DNA of 64,000 nucleotides from Acinetobacter sp. WC-141 (lineage in GTDB: Bacteria; Pseudomonadota; Gammaproteobacteria; Pseudomonadales; Moraxellaceae). The stretch spans positions 1-64,000 of the forward strand of contig NZ_AMSS01000088.1 of the NCBI RefSeq assembly GCF_000313935.1. Reading direction: 5' to 3'. A model generated the notes under the pieces. That model was not told the origin of the DNA. It ran no database searches and saw only the letters and a program-made list of their open reading frames with translations. The position numbers were made by a program, and so were the translations under genes. Below, in pieces: positions 1 to 7,591 of this stretch (position 1 is its first letter; each line of letters opens with the position of its first letter).

Positions 1-244
1 TTATCTGACGTACAGCGTACATACTCATTTTTATACCCTGAGCTTGTAAGTATTTGGTTAATCGAATATAACCATAGCTCTGCTTTGTCTCCTCATGGGC
101 TATTTTCACCAATATCGTCTGTTGATTTCGTTGAATCGTTCTTTTGCTCACGCCTCTCTTGAGCCAATCATAAAAACATGAAACTGAAACATGAAGTAAT
201 CGAGCCATTAAGGTAATTGGAAAAGAATATCTTTTTTGTTTCAT
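1..244 (-). CDS. IS3-family transposase OrfB (partial, N-terminus)
   Basis: An open frame from the ATG at 244 to the left edge gives 81 residues starting MKQKRYSFPITLMARLL, with the HTH_21-like stretch HVSVSCFYDWLKRG and SYGYIRL typical of the segment before the DDE catalytic core. The catalytic core is not in the window. The same frame is open upstream of the ATG through the slippery site in orfA, so the working transposase is expected to be an OrfAB fusion made by -1 frameshifting. Whether the copy is intact cannot be told from here. Confidence 0.85.
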   Translation of the reverse strand, partial: MKQKRYSFPITLMARLLHVSVSCFYDWLKRGVSKRTIQRNQQTILVKIAHEETKQSYGYIRLTKYLQAQGIKMSMYAVRQI

Positions 245-255
245 ATAGGCGTACC

Positions 256-555
256 TTACTGACTTTCTTTGGCAAAGTACGCTGCTGCCTTTTTTAAAAA
301 TTCACGTTCCATTTCAGCTATTTTGAGCTGTTGTTTGAGTTTTTTATTTTCTTCGAGTAGAGCGTTTAGATCAGGTGAATACTGTTTTGTACCTGCTAAA
401 GTTCCAGCCTTTGCTTTGGTATTCCAATTTGAAAGAGTTTGCATTGAAATGCTAAGTTGTCTGGCTGTTTCCGAGACATTGCCTTGATTGGCTTCAATTA
501 ATTTGATGGCTTCAGCTTTAAATTCTGTGGTGTAAGTCTTGTGTTTCTTGCTCAT
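256..555 (-). CDS. IS3-family transposase OrfA
   Basis: This 99-residue protein has the HTH_Tnp_1 fold seen in IS3 OrfA proteins: FKAEAIKLI, SETARQLSISMQTLSNW, then a leucine-rich coiled coil (LLEENKKLKQQLKIAEMEREFLKK) that serves for multimerisation. Near the C-terminus the codons TTA AAA AAG form an A AAA AAG heptamer. Slipping -1 there continues straight into the orfB frame (FLKK then GSSVLCQ, reaching the orfB ATG without a stop). OrfA alone binds the IS ends and OrfAB catalyses transposition in this family. Length is normal. Confidence 0.92.
   Translation of the reverse strand: MSKKHKTYTTEFKAEAIKLIEANQGNVSETARQLSISMQTLSNWNTKAKAGTLAGTKQYSPDLNALLEENKKLKQQLKIAEMEREFLKKAAAYFAKESQ
287..296 (-). 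other. Programmed -1 frameshift site (A AAA AAG)
   Basis: On the minus strand the sequence TTAAAAAAGG sits in the last codons of orfA. In the zero frame it reads TTA AAA AAG; after a -1 slip the next codon is GGC and the frame stays open into orfB. A6G is the commonest slippery heptamer in the IS3 family. No stimulatory hairpin was examined in detail. Confidence 0.75.
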
Positions 556-608
556 GGTAAACTCCTGATGAGTGTGTTTAGTTTACCAAGTTAAAACCTC
601 CTGTTTTT

Positions 609-1199
609 TCAGCACACATCATTTGCTAAATCATAGGCATTTGTACAATATGAGATTAGTTTATCAACTTGATTATTAATTTTATTAACTGTTCTTAATC
701 TTTGAAAGAAATCAAACCATTCTTTCTTTTTAATTGATATACATTCTCTATAACCAAATTCCTTTATCACATGTTTTTGGATTGATTTTTTAGCTTTATA
801 AAACGTTTCTTCATCCCAAGTATTTTTTTTAGTTTCAAGCCAATCATTGATAATGACTTCAAATGTTAAGTTTTTTTTACTATCAATATGTTTTTTATAA
901 TGTTTGCTAAATCTAACAATCTCACCATTTGATTCTTTAAGTGCTAATTCACTAGCTTTTTTTCTAGCATATTGTCCACTTACGTTTGGGTAGCTACCTA
1001 ACCCCTGATAACCGTCCTTTCCCAATTCATTTTTAGAGCGATATTGCCAAGACTTACTTCCATCTTTCTTCACAAAAAAATATAACTTGCCACTATCTCT
1101 AATCCTGTAATCAACACTCTCAGGTTCTAGATTAGCCAATGCGGTATCCGATAAAGGTATCTTTTTTATTTCACTTCTTTTCATATAATTTTGTATCAC
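609..1199 (-). pseudogene. P4-type tyrosine integrase, truncated by the IS
   Basis: The 196 visible codons show an N-terminal arm-binding DUF4102-like domain (residues about 10-100: LPLSDTALANLEP-like start, WQYRSKNELGKDGYQGLGSYP) and the start of the SAM-like core-binding domain (about 110-190). The catalytic R-H-R-Y domain, roughly another 200 residues, is missing, and the stop TGA appears to be supplied by the insertion sequence. The frame can open at GTG 1199 or, more conventionally, at ATG 1184 (MKRSEIKK); no good ribosome site is visible for either. It faces the 3' end of tRNA-Val, the usual layout of a tRNA-integrated island. It cannot be active unless a separate copy supplies the rest. 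Confidence 0.88.
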
Positions 1200-1239
1200 G
1201 AGTTCGATTTATTTTAATGATACGTACTGTGATACAAAA
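1189..1239. repeat. 11-bp inverted repeat at integrase start
   Basis: TTTTGTATCAC (1189-1199) and GTGATACAAAA (1229-1239) are perfect reverse complements 29 bp apart. One arm contains the GTG start codon of the integrase. Possible uses are autoregulation, excisionase binding or an arm-type integrase site; none is shown by the sequence alone. Confidence 0.5.
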
Positions 1240-1282
1240 ATACCAGCGGTATATAGCGTTATATATCGTTATTAAACGCAAT

Positions 1283-1321
1283 AAAAAAGCCTCAAAACAT
1301 TGAATTTTGAGGCTTTTTTTT
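1283..1321. terminator. Bidirectional intrinsic terminator after tRNA-Val
   Basis: AAAAAAGCCTCAAAA and TTTTGAGGCTTTTTTT form a strong stem with a short loop, with T-runs on both strands. It ends the leftward tRNA transcript, and also separates it from the island integrase. Confidence 0.85.
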
Positions 1322-1359
1322 AGTATACAGTCATATTGCTTTATACTAATTCATAATTT

Positions 1360-1436
1360 TGGTAGGTATATCCAGACTCGAACTGGAGACCTCTACGATG
1401 TCAACGTAGCGCTCTAACCAACTGAGCTATACACCT
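1360..1436 (-). tRNA. tRNA-Val (anticodon GAC)
   Basis: Read on the minus strand, the 77 nt fold as a complete cloverleaf: acceptor AGGTGTA/TATACCT, D-arm GCTC..GAGC, anticodon stem CTACG/CGTAG around loop TTGACAT (anticodon GAC), T-arm TCCAG-TTCGAGT-CTGGA. The discriminator A and the CCA end are encoded. Its 3' end points at the truncated integrase, so the 3' part is the expected attachment site of the island to the left. The tRNA remains intact, as usual when an island restores the 3' end. Confidence 0.97.
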
Positions 1437-1545
1437 AGAATGGAAAGCATAATATTCATTTTTCAAAAGCAAAACAAGTGATTTTCAATTGAAAAAAATA
1501 CAAATGAGCAGACTTTAAGCAAACTTTTTTCATTTTCTAAAAAAG

Positions 1546-1582
1546 AAAAACGGTACATGGTTTAACCACATACCGTTTTGTT
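1546..1582. terminator. Terminator downstream of ybdD
   Basis: AAACGGTA and TACCGTTT pair around an inner GGTT/AACC stem. On the minus strand the hairpin is followed by a T-rich run, placing it 22 bp past the ybdD stop. Confidence 0.75.
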
Positions 1583-1603
1583 TAGCTGAATATCAAGCTC
1601 AAC

Positions 1604-1906
1604 TTAACAAGGGCATTTCTTTAAAGTACCGCCTGCCGTTGGATAACGCGCATCCACACAATAACGATAGAAAGTCTTTGCATCCATTGGTGTTAAATCA
1701 GGATGATGCGCTTTCATGTGTTCCAAATAAGTTTGGTAATCTGGCACACCAACCATGAGTCGAAAGCTTTGCTGCAAACGCTGCCACAGTGTTGCAATGC
1801 GTGACCAGTTCTTTGGAGACAACAACAGCTCTTTTTGCGAGAGCACCGTCATTTTGATGATTTTCGCAATAATGACAGTTCCATTTTTTGCAAATTTAAA
1901 ATTCAT
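1604..1906 (-). CDS. ybdD: YbdD/YjiX-family small protein, CstA partner
   Basis: The conserved part of this family is clear: MVGVPDYQTYLEHMKAHHPD, then DARY and a cysteine-containing C-terminus (KKCPC). Family members are usually about 65 residues; this one has roughly 30 extra N-terminal residues. The start at 1906 is backed by GAGGAG 8 nt upstream, overlapping the end of cstA, and only 2 nt separate the two genes, so they are co-transcribed. ybdD-like genes follow cstA or btsT in many proteobacteria, and are thought to be needed for efficient transport; the exact role here is inference from that linkage. Confidence 0.85.
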   Translation of the reverse strand: MNFKFAKNGTVIIAKIIKMTVLSQKELLLSPKNWSRIATLWQRLQQSFRLMVGVPDYQTYLEHMKAHHPDLTPMDAKTFYRYCVDARYPTAGGTLKKCPC

Positions 1907-1908
1907 CT

Positions 1909-4005
1909 TTACTCTCCTCGAGTGGTGACCACTTTAGGATCGGCATATACCGCAGGCGCTTCGTTTACAGTCGGTGTTCGACTTGCTAAAGCACGGCGTA
2001 CAATACCAATTGAAGCAATAATCATGACAATCGATACAATCATAAAGAAGCCACAAAGCGCAGCATTAATCTGATTCGACATCACAATGTTTTGCATCTC
2101 AGCAATAGTTTTGGCTGGTTTAATTATTTCCCCACGAGCAATCGCATCAGAAGCCTTATGTGCTTGTGCCAAGAATCCAATCTTTGGATTTTCGTGGAAA
2201 ATCTTTTGCCAACCCGCAGTCATACAAGTCACGAATAAGAAAATTGTTGGGACGATTGTTACCCATACATATTTTTCTTTTTTCATTTTAAACAAAATGA
2301 CTGTACCCAAAATGAGTGCCATTGAAGCCAGCATCTGGTTACCAACACCAAATAAAGGCCAGAGTGAATTGACACCACCGAGTGGATCAATCACACCTTG
2401 ATAGACGAAGAAACCCCATCCACCCACTGCAACCGCAGTACCCACTAAGTTACCCAAGAATGAACCAGAAGATTTAACCGCAGGAATAACAATACCCACT
2501 GTGTCTTGCACCATGAAACGGCAAGCACGTGTACCCGCATCTACAGCAGTTAAGATGAATAATGCTTCAAACAAAATGGCAAAGTGATACCAAAACGCCA
2601 TCATTGAACGGCTATTGAAAATTTCCGAAATGATGTGTGCCATACCAATCGCAAACGTAGGTGCTCCACCTGTACGCGATAAAATCGAAGATTCTCCGAC
2701 TTCCTGTGCCAACACCGTCAACATTTCAGGAGTAACCACAAACCCTAAATTACGAACAGCTTCTGCCGCAGTTTCTACAGTTGTACCAAGTACAGCCGCA
2801 GGTGCATTAATTGCAAAGTACACGCCTGGGTCTAAGACAGTTGCACAGATCATCGCCATAATACCGACGAAAGATTCCATGAGCATGCCGCCATAACCAA
2901 TCACACGAATATCAGCTTCGTTATCAATGAGTTTTGGTGTTGTACCACTGGATACAAGCGCATGGAAACCAGAAATCGCACCACAGGCAATGGTAATAAA
3001 TAGGAATGGAAATAAACTACCTGAGAAAACAGGACCAGTACCATCAATAAAGTGGGTCACTGCTGGCATTTTCAATTCAGGTAATGCAATGATAATACCG
3101 ACTGCTAAACCGAGAATGACACCAATTTTAAGGAAAGTTGATAGGTAATCACGTGGTGCTAACAGTAGCCAGACTGGCAATACTGAGGCAATAAAACCAT
3201 AAATGATTAAACACCAAGTGAGCTGTGTTCCCGTTAAAGTGAAAAATTCACCCCAGTAAGGATCTGCTGCAACATGTCCACCATAGACAATAGCAAGCAT
3301 CATTAACACGAAGCCAATAATAGAAACTTCAGCAATACGTCCTGGGCGAATAAATCGCATATAGACGCCCATAAATAATGCAATTGGAATAGTTGCTGCA
3401 ATTGTAAAAACACCCCATGGGCTATGGGCAAGTGCTTTAACTACAACTAAAGCCAATACTGCTAGGATAATAATCATTACCCCAAGCGCACCAAGCATTA
3501 CAACGATTCCGGCAAAAGAACCTAATTCCTGTTTTGCCATTTCACCAAGCGACCGACCGTCTCGACGCGTTGAAATAAATAAAACTAAAAAGTCTTGTAC
3601 TGCCCCCGCGACAACCACACCAACCAGTAGCCAGATTGTCCCCGGTAAAAAACCCATTTGTGCCGCTAAAATTGGCCCGACTAATGGCCCCGCTCCGGCA
3701 ATTGCAGCAAAGTGGTGACCAAAAAGTACATATTTATTGGTGGGTACATAATCCAGACCATCGGCTAAACGATGTGCTGGGGTTAAACGTCTTGGGTTTA
3801 ATTCAAATACTTTAGTTGCAATAAATAGACTATAAAATCGATATGCGATGCTATATACACATGCTGCAGCGAGTACAAGCCAAACCGCATTGACATGTTC
3901 ACCACGACTGAGTGCCAGCATCCCAAAAGAAATCGCACCTATAATTGCCACTAGGCTCCAGACCAGCTTGGAGGGAAGCGTAGATTTCGCTTGCATTGTG
4001 TCCAT
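1909..4005 (-). CDS. cstA: Carbon starvation protein CstA, pyruvate transporter
   Basis: A 698-residue polytopic inner-membrane protein with the CstA hallmarks: AIAGAGPLVGPILAAQMG near residue 105, DFLVLFISTRRDGRSLGEM near 140, and about 16-18 hydrophobic segments. The family imports pyruvate (and in some species peptides were first proposed) under carbon limitation. The ATG at 4005 has GAGAGG 6 nt upstream. It heads a cstA-ybdD unit; its promoter must lie in the short gap after the efp terminator. Length is typical. Confidence 0.95.
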   Translation of the reverse strand: MDTMQAKSTLPSKLVWSLVAIIGAISFGMLALSRGEHVNAVWLVLAAACVYSIAYRFYSLFIATKVFELNPRRLTPAHRLADGLDYVPTNKYVLFGHHFAAIAGAGPLVGPILAAQMGFLPGTIWLLVGVVVAGAVQDFLVLFISTRRDGRSLGEMAKQELGSFAGIVVMLGALGVMIIILAVLALVVVKALAHSPWGVFTIAATIPIALFMGVYMRFIRPGRIAEVSIIGFVLMMLAIVYGGHVAADPYWGEFFTLTGTQLTWCLIIYGFIASVLPVWLLLAPRDYLSTFLKIGVILGLAVGIIIALPELKMPAVTHFIDGTGPVFSGSLFPFLFITIACGAISGFHALVSSGTTPKLIDNEADIRVIGYGGMLMESFVGIMAMICATVLDPGVYFAINAPAAVLGTTVETAAEAVRNLGFVVTPEMLTVLAQEVGESSILSRTGGAPTFAIGMAHIISEIFNSRSMMAFWYHFAILFEALFILTAVDAGTRACRFMVQDTVGIVIPAVKSSGSFLGNLVGTAVAVGGWGFFVYQGVIDPLGGVNSLWPLFGVGNQMLASMALILGTVILFKMKKEKYVWVTIVPTIFLFVTCMTAGWQKIFHENPKIGFLAQAHKASDAIARGEIIKPAKTIAEMQNIVMSNQINAALCGFFMIVSIVMIIASIGIVRRALASRTPTVNEAPAVYADPKVVTTRGE

Positions 4006-4117
4006 TCTTAACCTCTCAATAAATAACTACAGCATTTTTATATTGTTATGTACTGTTCCTATCAAATCCTTGTGACTGTACTCCTCCTTTCGTTTTTTTC
4101 CTCTTATACTTTCGCAT

Positions 4118-4146
4118 AAAAAAAGGGATGATTGACATCATCCCTT
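4118..4146 (-). terminator. Terminator of efp
   Basis: AAGGGATGAT-TGAC-ATCATCCCTT is a perfect 10-bp stem; on the minus strand it is followed by a run of seven T. It lies 25 bp beyond the efp stop. Confidence 0.9.
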
Positions 4147-4170
4147 CGATAATAGTTTATTTTTTAACTA

Positions 4171-4740
4171 TTATGCACGCTCTAAATAATCGCCAGTACG
4201 AGTATCTACACGAACGCTTTCTTCTTGCTGAACAAATAACGGAACACGAACAACCGCACCTGTTTCAAGCTTAGCAGGTTTACCGCCACCGCCAGATGTA
4301 TCACCACGTACACCTGGATCAGTTTCAACAATTTTTAATACAACGAAGTTCGGTGGGTTTACAGTTAAAGGTACGCCGTTGAACAACATAATCGTACATT
4401 TTTCATTTGAATCGTCTTTTAACCATTTTGCAGCATCGCCCATTGCAGTTTTGTCTGCAGCGATTTGCTCAAAAGATACAGGATCCATGAAATTCCACAT
4501 TTCACCATCGTTGTATAGGTATTCCATTTCAACTTCAACAATATCAGCAGCTTCTAAAGAGTCACCTGATTTGAAAGTTTTTTCTAATACTTTACCGGTT
4601 TTAAGGTTACGTAGTTTTACACGGTTGAACGCTTGACCTTTACCTGGTTTTACATATTCGTTTTCCATGATTGAACATGGGTTACCATCAAGCATAACCT
4701 TAAGGCCTGCTTTAAAATCATTTGTAGAATAATAGGCCAT
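4171..4740 (-). CDS. efp: Elongation factor P
   Basis: EF-P relieves ribosomes stalled at polyproline. From the internal ATG at 4740 ([16 protein letters not shown]) the product is 189 residues, the usual length; the frame is open three codons further. The three-domain OB-fold protein is recognisable throughout, with the modification loop [10 protein letters not shown] and Lys34 in the place that EpmA beta-lysylates. The gene for EpmB, which makes (R)-beta-lysine, lies divergently next to it. Conserved C-terminal [15 protein letters not shown] is intact. Confidence 0.97.
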   Translation of the reverse strand: MAYYSTNDFKAGLKVMLDGNPCSIMENEYVKPGKGQAFNRVKLRNLKTGKVLEKTFKSGDSLEAADIVEVEMEYLYNDGEMWNFMDPVSFEQIAADKTAMGDAAKWLKDDSNEKCTIMLFNGVPLTVNPPNFVVLKIVETDPGVRGDTSGGGGKPAKLETGAVVRVPLFVQQEESVRVDTRTGDYLERA

Positions 4741-4779
4741 GAAAGGCACACTCCAAACTTAACAAGTCAACTATGCGAT

Positions 4780-4799
4780 ATAATGCGTTGTTGCATTAT
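4780..4799. promoter_or_regulatory. efp/epmB divergent promoter region with small palindrome
   Basis: The 73-bp gap between the divergent genes contains ATAATGC-GTTGTT-GCATTAT, a perfect 7-bp inverted repeat. A TATAAT match at 4779-4784 could serve as the -10 for epmB. The arms look like two facing -10 elements, so this may simply be two overlapping promoters rather than an operator. Confidence 0.4.
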
Positions 4800-4813
4800 C
4801 TTAATCGTGTCAA

Positions 4814-5830
4814 ATGATAAACTATTTATACCAAGAGCAAAACTGGCAATCACAACTGAGTGACCTTATTACTGATCCTTCTGAATTGCTAAGCCTACTC
4901 GAGTTATCCTCAGAGCAGCTATTATCGGGTGCGATTCTGGCTTCTGAACAGTTTAAATTACGTGTTCCTCGTGCGTTCGTCGGAAAAATGAACACACAAA
5001 ACCCTTTTGACCCGCTTTTGCTACAAGTTTTACCTCATCATTTAGAACTTGAAGAACATCCTGAATTTGTTACTGACCCATTAGGCGAAGAAGCAGCAAA
5101 TCAATTACCCGGTGTATTACATAAATATAAATCGCGCTTTTTACTGACTTTAACGGGTGCCTGTGCCGTACATTGCCGTTATTGCTTCCGTCGACATTTT
5201 CCCTATCAAGAAAATTTGCCAAAAAATGAAGATTGGCTAAATATTAAAAATTATATTGAAGCGAATCCGCACATTAATGAAATCATTTTGAGTGGTGGAG
5301 ACCCCCTTACGCTTTCTAATCGTAAATTAGCACTTTGGCTAGAACGTTTATCATCTCTCAAACAAATTAAGATTCTGAGAATTCATTCACGGGTTCCAAT
5401 TGTGATTCCAAACCGGATCGACGAAGAGCTGATTTCTTTATTAAAAAACAGTAGGCTGCGTATTATTCTGGTGGTACACTCAAATCACGCTTCTGAACTC
5501 GATGACTTTACCTGTTCAAAATTGTTGCAGTTATCTGCCGAGCACATTACTGTACTGAATCAGGCAGTATTGCTTAAAGGTGTGAATGATTCTGCACAAA
5601 CATTAATTGATTTAAGTTATCGTTTATTTGAAGCTCGCGTTATGCCTTATTACTTACATGTTTTAGATAAAGTAAAAGGTGCACAACATTTTGATTTAGA
5701 ATCATCTGAGATAGATGATATATATCGTGATGTGTTAGCGAACCTACCGGGGTATTTGGTTCCTAAACTCGTCAGGGAAATTGCGGGCGAAAAGAATAAA
5801 ACACCGCTTTTTGGGGCTACAACATTTTGA
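4814..5830 (+). CDS. epmB: EF-P beta-lysylation protein EpmB (lysine 2,3-aminomutase type)
   Basis: A 338-residue radical SAM protein with the cluster motif CxxxCxxC at Cys117, Cys121 and Cys124 (GACAVHCRYCFRRHF), SGGDPL for SAM binding, and the lysine aminomutase C-terminal region without the large extension of the clostridial enzymes. EpmB isomerises (S)-alpha-lysine to (R)-beta-lysine, which EpmA attaches to EF-P. Placement back-to-back with efp supports this over a catabolic aminomutase. epmA is not in the window. Confidence 0.95.
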   Translation: MINYLYQEQNWQSQLSDLITDPSELLSLLELSSEQLLSGAILASEQFKLRVPRAFVGKMNTQNPFDPLLLQVLPHHLELEEHPEFVTDPLGEEAANQLPGVLHKYKSRFLLTLTGACAVHCRYCFRRHFPYQENLPKNEDWLNIKNYIEANPHINEIILSGGDPLTLSNRKLALWLERLSSLKQIKILRIHSRVPIVIPNRIDEELISLLKNSRLRIILVVHSNHASELDDFTCSKLLQLSAEHITVLNQAVLLKGVNDSAQTLIDLSYRLFEARVMPYYLHVLDKVKGAQHFDLESSEIDDIYRDVLANLPGYLVPKLVREIAGEKNKTPLFGATTF

Positions 5831-5845
5831 GTTATATAATAAGTG

Positions 5846-7591
5846 ATGATGAATAATGCACTGTCGGACATTTTTCACAATCAAACCGAACTCACTCGTG
5901 AGCGGTTAAGCTTTTGTGAAGCCAATATTAAAGATCTTAATGAATGGGTCACTACCCTTTCTATTATGCAACTCGGCGATACCTCAAAAGCATTATTCAC
6001 CGCTATTTTAGAGCTCAATGAATTAAAATGTAGTGAAACCCTGCGTTTTGATCTCATTCAAACGCTTCACCCCACCATTAATAATGTTCTTTCAAGTCTA
6101 GAAAAAAACTTTTTTAACCAAGGTGTTATTAGCACAGACCGTAATGAACATATTATTGAGTTAGCGATGTTGCTCCGTTGCTATTTCGCCAGTATTTATT
6201 TAAATATTGCGCAAAATAGCCATGAGCAATTACAGCATCAAAAGTTTTCTTTATTTGCCTATAGACAAAAAAAGAATTTACAAACAGCACGTACTTTATC
6301 AACTTTCCATGCCCTACAACAATTAACCAGTCTCTTATATCAGCAGCATATGCTCTACAGTGAACCGGTTAAAGGGCAATGGTTAATTGCACATCAACTC
6401 TACGAAACCGCAGTTCAACATAAATATCATCTGGTAAATATTAACCACATTCAGGGTGTACATCATCCCCTAGCAAATATTACCCAAGCCTATGCACAGC
6501 TAATTTTGCTCGATATTTTAAATACGAACCAAATTCGTCAGTCAGAAATTCAGGCTTTATTTCAATGTAGTTTTGACTGGGCAAGAATGATTCATATCTT
6601 GCCAAAAGATACAGCTTTAACAAAATATGTAGTCGACCCAAATAAAGACCATCCGCCGGTTTATAACACCAAACGTAGCTCTAACTTTAGCCCAAGCATT
6701 TTTATAGGCACACAGGCTTTACTTGAGCATGTCACTGCAACCATGCATAAAAATGCACAATATATTTCCAAGAATGAAAAGTTTTATTTAAGCCCAGCTT
6801 TAAAGTTTCATGTTCAAACAATTTTAGGTACGACGGCTCAACGTCGTCATGAGCGTTATGAATATAATGCAGAGCTACAAATTTGTTTCGGTTTAAGCAC
6901 GGCCCACTTCTATCTTTCAAAAGCAAAAAACTTTGAAGAAACCTTACATCTTAATAATAACTACAACTTACAAAGTGAGTCTAAAGTCCTATCCAATTTA
7001 GAGAAAAAAGAACAACAAACGACATCCTATCAACGCTTGAGTCGTGAAACTAAAACTATTTATCAAACGACTGTTCTTGATATTAGTGTCAATGGATATC
7101 GTATTAAATGGTCTGGGGAAGCACCAAAAAATCTAAGAACCGGTGAATATATTTTAGTTAAAGAAACCCTGCATGGACAATGGCGTGGTGGCGTAATCCG
7201 CTGGATTAAGCAGTCGACAGAAAAATCACTAGAGTTAGGTCTAGAGATTTTGTCACAGGCCATGTTCCCTTGCGCAGTGCATATTCAAGCTGAGCGTCAT
7301 ACGCGCAATTATCATCCTGCACTATTACTACAAACACAAAACCTAGAAGAAATACAAAACACACTAATTTTACCGGGGTCACAAATTTTTAGAGAGCAAC
7401 AAACAATTCATTTACGATTGGGGACAGAAGAAATCAAAGTGTATCTACTCAAAGCACAACTCATTACTCAAAGTTTTATTCAATTTCATTTCGAGCTTCT
7501 GAATGAGCAGCAACAAAATCTGCTTGATCAATTCATGATGAAAAAGAATAGCAACTCTAGCAGTCAAGATTTATGGGAAGCACTAAAGTGA
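5846..7591 (+). CDS. PilZ-domain protein with long helical N-terminus
   Basis: About 580 residues. The first 380 or so are mostly helical and match nothing I recognise. A PilZ-like domain follows: RLSR at about 398-401 (RxxR rather than the canonical RxxxR) and DISVNG at 413-418 (DxSxxG), then WRGGVIRW and LELGLEIL, typical PilZ strands. A further beta-rich stretch (about 470-570) may be a second PilZ-like barrel. Such proteins bind c-di-GMP. It follows epmB by a few bases and overlaps the next gene by 4 nt. GTG 5843 and ATG 5846 or 5849 are all possible starts; no strong ribosome site is visible. Confidence 0.75.
   Translation: MMNNALSDIFHNQTELTRERLSFCEANIKDLNEWVTTLSIMQLGDTSKALFTAILELNELKCSETLRFDLIQTLHPTINNVLSSLEKNFFNQGVISTDRNEHIIELAMLLRCYFASIYLNIAQNSHEQLQHQKFSLFAYRQKKNLQTARTLSTFHALQQLTSLLYQQHMLYSEPVKGQWLIAHQLYETAVQHKYHLVNINHIQGVHHPLANITQAYAQLILLDILNTNQIRQSEIQALFQCSFDWARMIHILPKDTALTKYVVDPNKDHPPVYNTKRSSNFSPSIFIGTQALLEHVTATMHKNAQYISKNEKFYLSPALKFHVQTILGTTAQRRHERYEYNAELQICFGLSTAHFYLSKAKNFEETLHLNNNYNLQSESKVLSNLEKKEQQTTSYQRLSRETKTIYQTTVLDISVNGYRIKWSGEAPKNLRTGEYILVKETLHGQWRGGVIRWIKQSTEKSLELGLEILSQAMFPCAVHIQAERHTRNYHPALLLQTQNLEEIQNTLILPGSQIFREQQTIHLRLGTEEIKVYLLKAQLITQSFIQFHFELLNEQQQNLLDQFMMKKNSNSSSQDLWEALK

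Larger units (their letters stand above)
1..611 (-). mobile_element. IS3-family insertion sequence, 5' part only
   Basis: Holds orfA and the first 81 codons of orfB of an IS3-type transposase, read leftward; the rest of the element lies beyond the left edge. The inner end is placed where the truncated integrase meets sequence that no longer looks like integrase. The IS end could begin at the TGA at 609-611 (reading TGAAAAAACAGGAGG on the minus strand) or a few bases earlier at TGTG, so the junction is only fixed to about 611-617. The other terminal repeat and the target duplication are outside the window and cannot be checked. I do not name the IS. Confidence 0.85.

Noticed and set aside
2087..2896. 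Plus-strand frames opposite cstA
   Set aside because: Antisense shadows of a membrane protein gene.
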